Origin: Spirochaetaceae bacterium
Lineage (GTDB): Bacteria > Spirochaetota > Spirochaetia > Treponematales > Treponemataceae
Assembly: GCA_031285525.1 (NCBI GenBank)
Contig: JAITWB010000232.1
Location: forward strand, 1-8,188
Direction of reading: 5' to 3'
DNA: 8,188 nucleotides
In this document: positions 1 through 6,142 of the stretch, piece after piece
Layout of the letters: each line of letters begins with the position of its first letter
How positions within the stretch are numbered: the first letter of the stretch is position 1
Translations under genes and position numbers: made by a program
Notes under the pieces: model-generated
What the model saw: only the letters and a program-made list of their open reading frames with translations
Told to the model about the DNA's origin: nothing
The model's database searches: none

Positions 1-986
1 CTCCCCTCGCTTCCCTTGCGGCGAAACACGAGATTGTTGCGGTTCTGACCAATCCCCCTACTGCCAAGGGACGCAAAAAGGAGCTTGAACCGACTCCGGT
101 AGCCCTTGCCGCAGAAAAACTGAACGCCGAGGCGCCGGATCGGCATCCTATAACCATACTCGCCCCGGAGAAGCTTAACCAGGAGGTACGGGATGCTGTC
201 GCGGCTCTCAAGCCGGATATCATGGTCTGTTTCTCCTACGGCAAACTCTTTGGTCCCCAGTTTCTCTCGCTTTTTCCCTTAGGGGCTATAAATCTCCATC
301 CATCGCTGCTTCCTTTGTACCGGGGAGCCTCTCCGGTACAGGCCGCCATATACAACGGCGACAGGGAGAGCGGCATCACTGTGCAGAAAATGGTTCGGGA
401 AATGGACGCCGGGGATATACTGCTCCAGGCGCCCTTCAGCTTTGGTGAGACAGAAACCTCCGGAGAGGCGTTACAGCGGGTAGGCAGCTGCGGTGGGGAA
501 CTTTTCCTTGAAGTACTCCGGCAGTTTGAAGCAGGAAGCCTCAATCCTGTTCCTCAGGATAACGCCGCCGCCACCTACTATTCACTCCTCAAAAAGGAAG
601 ACGGCGCCATTGACTGGAACCGCACTGCCCCGGAGATAGCCGCCCATATTCGCGCCTATTCCCCCTGGCCGGGAACCTTTACCACGGTAAAACGCCCAGA
701 AAAGCCCGATGCTTCGGTGCATATACACCGGGCTGCGGTATATCAGGGTTCTCTTGAGGAAGAAAATACAGTCCCTGCGGGGAAGGTTATTGGTGTAGAC
801 AAAAAAGCGGGAATTCTGGTACAAACAGGTAAGGGCGTTCTCGCATTACAGACATTGCAGTGGGAGACGAAAAAAGCTCTCCCCTGGAAGGATTTTCTCA
901 ACGGCTCCGCTGATTTTATTCAGGCAGCATTGACTCAGAATGAGTCAACTCATTTTGAGTCGGTGCATCCGGCTCCGCTGACATAA
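1..986 (+). CDS. fmt: Methionyl-tRNA formyltransferase, 5' end missing
   Basis: Transfers a formyl group from 10-formyltetrahydrofolate to Met-tRNA(fMet), giving the initiator tRNA in the cytoplasm. The reading frame is open from base 3 and ends with TAA at 984-986, about 327 residues; compared with the usual 310-320 residue enzyme, roughly 13 N-terminal residues (the start and first beta strand) lie outside the window. The catalytic triad is visible: Asn (291-293) and His (297-299) in INLHPSLLPLYRG, and Asp (414-416) in MDAGDIL. The C-terminal tRNA-binding domain starts near YYSLLKKEDGAIDW and includes AYSPWPGTF. The first ATG in the visible frame, at 222, is internal: conserved folate-domain sequence (HEIVAVLTNPP, KGRKKELEPTPVA) precedes it. 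The last ~17 residues (TQNESTHFES and following) look like a family-atypical tail and are encoded partly by an inverted repeat. The next gene follows after 10 bases, so they are probably cotranscribed. Family call very secure. Confidence 0.96.
   Translation, partial: PLASLAAKHEIVAVLTNPPTAKGRKKELEPTPVALAAEKLNAEAPDRHPITILAPEKLNQEVRDAVAALKPDIMVCFSYGKLFGPQFLSLFPLGAINLHPSLLPLYRGASPVQAAIYNGDRESGITVQKMVREMDAGDILLQAPFSFGETETSGEALQRVGSCGGELFLEVLRQFEAGSLNPVPQDNAAATYYSLLKKEDGAIDWNRTAPEIAAHIRAYSPWPGTFTTVKRPEKPDASVHIHRAAVYQGSLEEENTVPAGKVIGVDKKAGILVQTGKGVLALQTLQWETKKALPWKDFLNGSADFIQAALTQNESTHFESVHPAPLT
927..966 (+). repeat. Imperfect 40-base inverted repeat inside the fmt 3' end
   Basis: Two short palindromes of the form ACTCA-N3-TGAGT lie in tandem at 933-945 (spacer GAA) and 948-960 (spacer TTT), separated by CA. 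They also pair with each other: 932-945 (GACTCAGAATGAGT) pairs with 948-961 (ACTCATTTTGAGTC) with one G.U wobble, and the stem continues outward as GCATT (927-931) with GGTGC (962-966), including two more G.U pairs. In RNA this could be a hairpin of about 18 base pairs just before the fmt stop codon. It is read in frame as part of the Fmt tail. It could be a small dispersed palindromic repeat, an mRNA-stability or attenuation element between fmt and the PASTA gene, or a protein-binding site. The symmetry is directly visible; the role is inference. Confidence 0.75.
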
Positions 987-996
987 GGATTGTATA

Positions 997-2034
997 ATGG
1001 CTTTTCATTTTTCAGATTTCAGAATGGATTTCCGCTCACTCATGGAAAAACTGCAGCAAAACGGCAAACTGCTTCTCATAACCTGTCTGAGTGTCTTTAT
1101 ATTAATGGCGCTCACCTGTGTCATCGTCTTTTTCCTCACCCTCCGGGGTTCAGAAGAGGTCATGGTACCCAACATAACAGGAAAGGAGCTCTCCACGGCG
1201 CTGCTTGAGCTTCAGGCAAAGGAGCTCTATCCCAAAATACAGCTCCGCTTTTCGGATCACCCCGATGAGAAGGGGACGATCCTTGAACAGAGTCCTGTTC
1301 CCGGCTCTATCGTAAAAGCCGGACGCCGTATCAACCTGATCATAAGCCGGGGCGTTATCATCGACCGGATCGAAAACTATATCGGACAGAATGTGGACGA
1401 AGTAAAAGTACATCTTCAGTCCCTCTTCACCTCTACAACCCGGCCGCTCATTGTGCTTGCCGAACCCCCTATCTATCAGTTTGATCCCTCCCCTGCGGGG
1501 ACGATCCTGGAGCAGAATCCCGCCCCGGATACGGAGATCACCGATCCGGTACGGCTTGAAATGGTGGTAAGCCGGGGACCTCAGAGCAGTACCGTGAAGG
1601 TGCCCAATCTACTCGGTCTATCCATAAATGATACCATGCTGCTCATGAGCCGAAGTAAGGTGGTGTTTGATTTTTCCGCCCGGGCTCCCAACGGACAGGA
1701 GATTCCCGGAACTATTGTATCCCAGCTTCCGGCGGGGGATTCGGCGGTGAACGCCTACTCCCGGGTTGAATCGGTATTTGCCTTCCCGACGGAACCGAAG
1801 GACGGCACGGTGTACGGTATATTTACCGAAACATTGCCTGCCTATCCCTACCCGCTCAGTCTTAAACTGGAAGCCCTCTCCGCAAACGGAGAGCGTTACC
1901 AGCTCACATCCTTCGACCACCCCGGCGGCAGCCTGACCGTGCCTTACGCGGTGCCGGAAGGTACGGTACTGATCTTGTCTATCAGGGATAACGAAGCGAG
2001 CCGCCTCAGAGCGAGCCCGGCATTACCACAGTAA
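997..2034 (+). CDS. Membrane-anchored protein with three PASTA repeats
   Basis: A 345-residue predicted type II membrane protein. A short cytoplasmic N-terminus (residues 1-24) is followed by one membrane segment (about 25-49, LLLITCLSVFILMALTC...), then an extracytoplasmic part with three PASTA-like repeats at about 53-119, 120-194 and 199-270. Each repeat shows family hallmarks: VPN(I/L)xG near the start of the first and third, G(T/I)I(L/V)xQxPxxG or the like in the middle (EQSPVPG, EQNPAPD, SQLPAGD), and a closing V/I-x-SRG in repeats 1 and 2. The remaining ~75 residues are not recognised. PASTA domains usually bind peptidoglycan or beta-lactams; here there is no kinase or transpeptidase domain, so a structural or sensory role in the cell wall/periplasm is inferred. 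Start: ATG with AAGGA at 985-989, overlapping the fmt stop, spacing 7. It probably shares the fmt transcript. Confidence 0.85.
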   Translation: MAFHFSDFRMDFRSLMEKLQQNGKLLLITCLSVFILMALTCVIVFFLTLRGSEEVMVPNITGKELSTALLELQAKELYPKIQLRFSDHPDEKGTILEQSPVPGSIVKAGRRINLIISRGVIIDRIENYIGQNVDEVKVHLQSLFTSTTRPLIVLAEPPIYQFDPSPAGTILEQNPAPDTEITDPVRLEMVVSRGPQSSTVKVPNLLGLSINDTMLLMSRSKVVFDFSARAPNGQEIPGTIVSQLPAGDSAVNAYSRVESVFAFPTEPKDGTVYGIFTETLPAYPYPLSLKLEALSANGERYQLTSFDHPGGSLTVPYAVPEGTVLILSIRDNEASRLRASPALPQ

Positions 2035-2083
2035 CAGAAGGCGGCTAAATAGACCTCGATGAGATTATTCAATGCCGCTTCTG
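2035..2083. terminator. Possible bidirectional terminator stem between convergent genes
   Basis: The 51-base gap between the convergent PASTA and HD-GYP genes has complementary ends: CAGAAGGCGGC at 2035-2045 pairs with GCCGCTTCTG at 2074-2083, giving 10 base pairs with one bulged G and a 28-base loop. The position fits a shared terminator. Against it, the loop is long and there is no proper T-run on either strand (ACTTATT follows on +), so this is a weak call. Confidence 0.35.
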
Positions 2084-2085
2084 AC

Positions 2086-3756
2086 TTATTCCGAATCGGG
2101 GATATACCCCGGATCTATCTGGTTTGTTTTTTTCATATAACGAAGGAAAGCTCCAAAGACCATGTCGTCAAAGGCTTCTCCGATACAGGTGTAGAGATAG
2201 TCAACAACCTCCTCCGTTCCCGCAATTGTGCGGTAAGGGCGGTTGGAGGTGAGGGCATCGTAAATATCAGCCAAGGCTATAATCGTTGACTCCCATGGAT
2301 ATTCGCCTGCCTTTTTGCCATAATAGCCTAAACCATTCAGTTTTTCATGGTGGTACCGGATAATATCTTTGAGGTCAGAGAGGGTTTCTATCGAGGCAAC
2401 GATGTCGGCTCCGATACTCGGATGACTCCGGATAATCTCAAACTCCTCGGCGGAAAGCTTGTCCGGTTTATTCAGGATATTCTCGGAGATACCAATCTTC
2501 CCGATATCGTGAAACAGGGCGGCAATTTTTATCCTATCCCTCTTTTCCGGAGTAAACCCGAGTTCACCAGCAATTCCTACGCAGAATTCCATAACCCGCT
2601 GAGAGTGACCTCTGGTGTAATTATCCTTTGCTTCCAGCGCCTTGGAGAGCATCGCCACCGTTTCGAGGTAATTGTTTTGCAGCTTCTGATAGAGCCGTTT
2701 GTTTTCAAGCTCGTTTGCCATCATAGCTGTCATAATACGCATAATATAGAGGTTATCGACGCCGAATCCCGATCCAGTGTTCTTGATAACCGTTATCACC
2801 CCGAACATCGATTCCTCAGCCGTTACCGGCATAGAGATGCAGGATCCGGTGATATATTCTTCTGTGCAAAGGTCGCGATAAAATACAGCTTCCTCAAAGG
2901 AGGTTATGAGAGCCGGTTTCTGTTTTTTGAACACATACCCATTAAGTCCCTCATCTATAGATAACGGAATGAGCTGTTCCTCTGCGATACCCCGGGATGA
3001 ACGGGGAATAAGGGTATCCGTTTCTTTGTCAAATTCATAATACACCGCCATATCAAAGGAGAACATCGGAGAAATAAGAGCGGTGACAGAAGAGGAAAGT
3101 CCGCCAAAGGAGGATACATTACGCAATGAATCAGAGAGGGAACTCAGGCTTGAGAGCTCCTTGAGACGGTCATCTACCAAGGTTGCGGCGTAGAGATTTA
3201 TTCTGAGCGCCTCGGCAAAGAGCTTGAGAAACTGTTCATCCTCATCACTGAGAATATATTCCCCTTCCTCGTAAAAACTGATAGTAACAAAGCCCAAGAG
3301 CTGGTATTTATGGATCACCGGCAAAATGAATGAAACCCTGAGAGTATCAATCACCATCATCCGCAAGAGATCGTCTTCGCTAAAGAAAGGTTCTTGTTCA
3401 AGATCCTTCATTGCGATAATTCCGCTGTTCATGGAAAGAAACCCGGTAAAAAGCGAATCATCGGGTACGCTGAAGATACCATCCCTCAAGATTTCGTGAA
3501 AATCCCGAGCTTCTCGGTCGTGGAGATAGAACGCCGGATCCGCAGAGGGAATCGCCTCTCGGATTTTTTCGAGTGAAATAGAAACCAGGTGAGCCATATC
3601 CTTAAAAGATGAAAGATCATCTACCGAGAATCTGATACTCAGGTTCTCAAGACCCAACTCCTGATCAAAAAAGATTTCTTCGTCGTTATCTGTTTCAATC
3701 CCCATATGTGCCGTAAGAATACCACGGGTTATACCATAAGTCAATTGAAACAGCAT
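2086..3756 (-). CDS. GAF-GAF-HD-GYP protein, probable c-di-GMP phosphodiesterase
   Basis: A 556-residue cytoplasmic signalling protein with no membrane segment. Residues about 45-195 form a divergent GAF-like region (FILPVIHKYQLLGFVTISF), residues about 202-356 a clearer GAF domain (FSFDMAVYYEFD, PLSIDEGLNGYVF, ISMPVTAEESMFGVITV), a short helical linker follows, and the HD-GYP domain occupies about 362-545. Metal-binding and catalytic residues are visible: H384 in RGHS, HDIGK at 416-420, HP at 445-446, HHE at 469-471 and D497 in ADIYDAL, with the usual NRPYR after it. The signature GYP reads GYY (477-479). Family knowledge points to hydrolysis of cyclic di-GMP (or a related dinucleotide) under control of a ligand sensed by the GAF domains; substrate and ligand cannot be told from sequence. 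The ATG at 3756 has only a weak purine-rich site (AGAGAG); an ATG at residue 18 is an alternative with no better site. Divergent from the sugar operon and may share its control region. Confidence 0.9.
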   Translation of the reverse strand: MLFQLTYGITRGILTAHMGIETDNDEEIFFDQELGLENLSIRFSVDDLSSFKDMAHLVSISLEKIREAIPSADPAFYLHDREARDFHEILRDGIFSVPDDSLFTGFLSMNSGIIAMKDLEQEPFFSEDDLLRMMVIDTLRVSFILPVIHKYQLLGFVTISFYEEGEYILSDEDEQFLKLFAEALRINLYAATLVDDRLKELSSLSSLSDSLRNVSSFGGLSSSVTALISPMFSFDMAVYYEFDKETDTLIPRSSRGIAEEQLIPLSIDEGLNGYVFKKQKPALITSFEEAVFYRDLCTEEYITGSCISMPVTAEESMFGVITVIKNTGSGFGVDNLYIMRIMTAMMANELENKRLYQKLQNNYLETVAMLSKALEAKDNYTRGHSQRVMEFCVGIAGELGFTPEKRDRIKIAALFHDIGKIGISENILNKPDKLSAEEFEIIRSHPSIGADIVASIETLSDLKDIIRYHHEKLNGLGYYGKKAGEYPWESTIIALADIYDALTSNRPYRTIAGTEEVVDYLYTCIGEAFDDMVFGAFLRYMKKTNQIDPGYIPDSE

Positions 3757-3786
3757 ACTCTCTCTAAAAAGAATAATTAAAGCGGA

Positions 3787-3839
3787 AAACAGTAGGTTTA
3801 TTACAAAATAAACAGTACTTTTCTCTTAAAAACGTACTG
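3787..3839. promoter_or_regulatory. Cluster of short dyads and CAGTA repeats in divergent intergenic DNA
   Basis: GTTTATT (3796-3802) and AATAAAC (3807-3813) are perfect inverted arms around ACAA, an 18-base operator-like dyad. AAACAGTA occurs twice as a direct repeat, at 3787-3794 and 3810-3817, 23 bases apart. CAGTAC (3813-3818) also has an inverted partner GTACTG (3834-3839), with TTT/AAA pairing inside. The sites lie upstream of the predicted sugar-operon promoter and inside the leader or promoter of the HD-GYP gene, so they could bind a regulator of either gene. The symmetry is seen directly; a binding role is inferred. Confidence 0.5.
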
Positions 3840-3866
3840 GACTTAATTATTATAACATGATATAAT
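3838..3866 (+). promoter_or_regulatory. Predicted sigma-70 type promoter of the sugar operon
   Basis: A perfect -10 box TATAAT at 3861-3866 lies 17 bases downstream of TGGACT at 3838-3843, which matches the TTGACA consensus at four of six positions. Transcription would start near 3873, leaving a leader of about 37 bases before the ATG at 3910, which has a strong ribosome binding site AGGAGG (3898-3903, spacing 6). The -10 box lies inside the right arm of the 34-base palindrome and the -35 box touches its left arm, so a protein bound there would block this promoter. Confidence 0.65.
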
Positions 3867-3874
3867 AATTAAGT
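3841..3874. promoter_or_regulatory. 34-base near-perfect palindrome, candidate operator
   Basis: ACTTAATTATTATA (3841-3854) is the exact reverse complement of TATAATAATTAAGT (3861-3874); the centre ACATGA is itself palindromic (CATG) apart from one A/A mismatch. Sixteen of 17 half-site positions are therefore symmetric. It overlaps the predicted promoter of the sugar operon, the classic place for a dimeric repressor. As transcription of either flanking gene probably starts at or beyond its edges, a DNA-level operator is more likely than an RNA hairpin. The bound regulator is not encoded in the window. Confidence 0.7.
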
Positions 3875-3877
3875 TAT
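3849..3877 (-). promoter_or_regulatory. Weak candidate divergent promoter for the HD-GYP gene
   Basis: Because of the palindrome, the minus strand also reads TATAAT (complement of 3849-3854). Seventeen bases further upstream on that strand is ATAACT (complement of 3872-3877), matching TTGACA at only three of six positions. If used, it would give the HD-GYP gene a leader of about 85 bases that contains the CAGTA/GTTTATT dyads. A promoter nearer the gene cannot be excluded. Confidence 0.3.
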
Positions 3878-3909
3878 ATGGTATATCACTTTTTTGCAGG
3901 AGGATTTTT

Positions 3910-5157
3910 ATGAAGAAAGTACTGACATTAGCGATTATGTTATGTATGGCTGTAACGGTATTTGCAGGCGGCAAAAGCGAGGCTGCCGCCCCCAAGGATG
4001 TAACCCTTACGTTTTATGGTTTTTCCGACTGGGTAACCAGCGAGCCCTATGCCGCAGTATGGCAGGCAGCAAAGGCGCAGTTTGAAGCCGAAAACCCGGG
4101 CTACAAAGCCGAACTGCAAAGCGATCCCTACGGCGACTGGGATGCCAAGTACAAGACCATGTTTGCCGCCGGCAACCCCGCCGACATCTTCATGGTAAAC
4201 AACCCCGACTTCCCCACCTTTGCCAACAGCGGCAATCTGCTGAACATGGATACCTATGCGGGAGCAGATTACTTTAGCAAGTTCTTCCCCGGCGTACAGG
4301 GCATGTATCAGTGGCAGGGCGCCAACATGGGCATGGCATTCACCACCGACTGCCGTATCCTGTGGTACAACAAAGCTATTTTCGCAGAAGCAGGTCTCGA
4401 CCCCGAGTCCCCTCCCACCACCTGGGCAGAACTCCAGGCATATGCCCTGCAGATCACCCAAAACACCGGCAAGTACGGTTTCGGCATGGACTTAGGGCTT
4501 GTTGAATTCCCGATGCAGGGTGTATTCAATGCCTCCAACGCAAGCATCATCAAAGTTGCTCCCGCCGGAGATATTACCCCCAACGCAGACACCCCCGAGT
4601 TCCGGGCATATCTGGCAATGCTTCTCGCTATGAAGCCCAGTTTTGAGCCCGACTATGCAACCCTTAACCAGCACGACGTGGCCCGCCTGTTTGCCGAAGG
4701 CCAGATGGGCATGATCGTCGGTAACACCCTGGCGGACACCACCATCCTCACCACAGACTGGTACGGACAGGCTCTGCTGCCCAAAATGAATGCTTCTGCC
4801 CCCAACGGCAGCTTCGGCGGCGGTTTCGGTATATGCGTATCCAGCAAGACTGCTGCCCCTGCGCAGGCGGTAAAGTTTGCACAGATTCTCACCTCTGCCC
4901 AGTATAATGCCGGACTCATCGGTGATATCCCCGCAAACCAGGAAGCCCTGGACGCTTCTCCCTTGGTATCAAACCCGAACATGGCAGTCTATCTGGATCA
5001 GATCCAGTATGCCCGCCAGGCACAGCCCAAGACCCTGTACTATGCTGACATCGACCGCGCAGCCTACGACGCAGTCGTTTCTGTCGTAGTCGGCGGAACC
5101 TCTATCGACGACGCTATCGCTGCCCTCAACAAGGCAATCACCGATATCGTCGAATAA
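3910..5157 (+). CDS. Sugar ABC transporter substrate-binding protein (CUT1 type)
   Basis: Periplasmic receptor that captures an oligosaccharide or glycoside and delivers it to the two permeases encoded downstream. At 415 residues it has the usual length of family 1 binding proteins. The N-terminus is a signal peptide (MKK, hydrophobic stretch about 4-17) ending VFA followed by GGKSEAAA, so cleavage after A19 by signal peptidase I is likely. C12 sits in the hydrophobic stretch and is not in a convincing lipobox, so I do not call it a lipoprotein. Family features: FYGFSDWVTSEPYAAVW at the mature start, NPADIFMVNNPDFPTF, and the hinge-region pattern ILWYNKAIFAEAGLDPESPPTTWAEL. ATG chosen for its strong AGGAGG at 3898-3903. 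Downstream context (HAD phosphatase, GH38 mannosidase) suggests an alpha-mannoside-like ligand, but the binding protein sequence alone does not show this. Codon use is strongly biased to C in third position, as expected of a highly expressed gene. Confidence 0.93.
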   Translation: MKKVLTLAIMLCMAVTVFAGGKSEAAAPKDVTLTFYGFSDWVTSEPYAAVWQAAKAQFEAENPGYKAELQSDPYGDWDAKYKTMFAAGNPADIFMVNNPDFPTFANSGNLLNMDTYAGADYFSKFFPGVQGMYQWQGANMGMAFTTDCRILWYNKAIFAEAGLDPESPPTTWAELQAYALQITQNTGKYGFGMDLGLVEFPMQGVFNASNASIIKVAPAGDITPNADTPEFRAYLAMLLAMKPSFEPDYATLNQHDVARLFAEGQMGMIVGNTLADTTILTTDWYGQALLPKMNASAPNGSFGGGFGICVSSKTAAPAQAVKFAQILTSAQYNAGLIGDIPANQEALDASPLVSNPNMAVYLDQIQYARQAQPKTLYYADIDRAAYDAVVSVVVGGTSIDDAIAALNKAITDIVE

Positions 5158-5185
5158 GATGAAGTTCATTTCTGAATAAACAAAC

Positions 5186-5224
5186 AGCGGGGAAAGGGAT
5201 GTCATCATTTCCTTTCCCCGTTTT
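5186..5224 (+). terminator. Hairpin plus T-run between binding protein and permease genes
   Basis: CGGGGAAAGG (5188-5197) pairs perfectly with CCTTTCCCCG (5211-5220); a G.T and an A-T pair extend it inward to a 9-base loop, and TTTT follows at 5221-5224. It lies 30 bases after the binding protein stop and before the permease ribosome binding site. This has the form of an intrinsic terminator. In this position such elements usually let only part of transcription through, or protect the upstream mRNA, so that the binding protein is made in excess of the permeases. Confidence 0.8.
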
Positions 5225-5242
5225 CATAAAGAGGAAACTGCA

Positions 5243-6142
5243 ATGGGAAAGCGTATAGGGACTTTTCGGCGGATAGAACCGCTTTTATATCTTGTGCCAT
5301 CGGTAGTTATCATGCTTTTGATACTGGGATACCCCATAGCGTATAACATAGGCATAAGCTTTTTCAAATGGACCCTCAGAGACATGGAACGGTCTTTTAT
5401 CGGTTTTGCAAACTACATAAAAGTCTTATCCGATGCCAAGTTTGTAACCGTTTTATGGAACACCGTACTCTGGACAGCCCTGGGCGTTGTCCTGCAGATG
5501 ATCGTCGGCGTTGGTATGGCAATGTTTACCGATGGTCTCAGATACGGAAAAGCATTTCTCCGTACCATCATGCTGGTGCCGTGGCTCATACCGGGCGTGG
5601 TCACCGCTCTTATCTGGAAATTCATGCTCCAAAGCGACGTCGGTATAATCAACTTTATACAAATGTCATTGGGTTTCAGCGACAAAAATATACTGTTTAT
5701 GAGCGACCCTAAAATCGCCATTTTCACCCTCATCCTGGTAAACGTCTGGAAGGCGGCTCCCTTCTGGTTCCTCATGGTAACAGCGGCGCTGCAAAACAAA
5801 CCTGTAGACCAGATAGAATCCGCCCGTTTGGATGGCGCAAAATACCACCACGTATTCAGGCATATCATCCTGCCCCACCTTTCGCCGGTTATAGCTTCCA
5901 CCGGGGTACTCACCACCATCTGGACCCTCAACTACTTTGACCTTATCTGGAGTACCACCAAGGGCGGCCCCATGGATTCCACCACGACCATGCCCATATA
6001 CACCTACCGTCTGGCATTCGAACAATTCGACTTTGGACGTTCCGCCGCCATGGCAGTAATAAGCCTCGTACTGGTATGCCTGGTATGTGTACCCTATGTA
6101 CGTAAAATGTTTGGAAACCTGAAAGAGGAGGGAACACTGTAA
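5243..6142 (+). CDS. Sugar ABC transporter permease, MalF-like
   Basis: One of the two inner-membrane subunits forming the channel for the sugar bound by the upstream protein. It has 299 residues, the size of the short CUT1 MalF/UgpA type, with six predicted membrane segments at about 13-34, 68-95, 104-126, 157-180, 214-235 and 267-286. The cytoplasmic EAA loop that contacts the ATPase is visible as E192-SARLDG198...ILP211 (ESARLDGAKYHHVFRHIILP). FIGFANYIKVLSD and the LVPWLIPGVVTALIWKFML stretch are typical of the family. Start ATG has AGAGGA at 5230-5235, spacing 7. Its stop codon overlaps the start of the second permease (TAATG), which implies translational coupling. Substrate cannot be read from the sequence. 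Confidence 0.94.
   Translation: MGKRIGTFRRIEPLLYLVPSVVIMLLILGYPIAYNIGISFFKWTLRDMERSFIGFANYIKVLSDAKFVTVLWNTVLWTALGVVLQMIVGVGMAMFTDGLRYGKAFLRTIMLVPWLIPGVVTALIWKFMLQSDVGIINFIQMSLGFSDKNILFMSDPKIAIFTLILVNVWKAAPFWFLMVTAALQNKPVDQIESARLDGAKYHHVFRHIILPHLSPVIASTGVLTTIWTLNYFDLIWSTTKGGPMDSTTTMPIYTYRLAFEQFDFGRSAAMAVISLVLVCLVCVPYVRKMFGNLKEEGTL

Noticed and set aside
222..224. ATG at 222 as the true start of fmt
   Set aside because: The frame is open upstream to the window edge and encodes conserved folate-domain sequence there, so the start lies to the left of the window.
316..340. 11-base-pair hairpin (TGTACCGGGGA against TCTCCGGTACA) in fmt
   Set aside because: It falls exactly on codons for the conserved LYRGASPVQ catalytic segment, so protein constraint plus chance explains it better than an RNA element.
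1876..1893. Small stem CTCTCCG-CAAA-CGGAGAG in the PASTA gene
   Set aside because: Only seven pairs, in the middle of a coding region, with no T-run or neighbouring signal; expected by chance in DNA of this composition.
2347..2964. Open frame of 205 codons on the + strand opposite the HD-GYP gene
   Set aside because: It lies entirely across the conserved GAF2 and HD-GYP coding region of the minus strand and shows no protein family features.
3943..3947. Cysteine 12 of the binding protein as a lipoprotein attachment site
   Set aside because: The preceding residues (AIML) do not fit a lipobox and the hydrophobic stretch continues past it to a good signal peptidase I site at VFA/GG.
3940..4461. 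Long open frame of 173 codons on the minus strand within the binding protein gene
   Set aside because: It mirrors the strongly C-biased third positions of the real gene, resembles no protein family and has no sensible upstream context.
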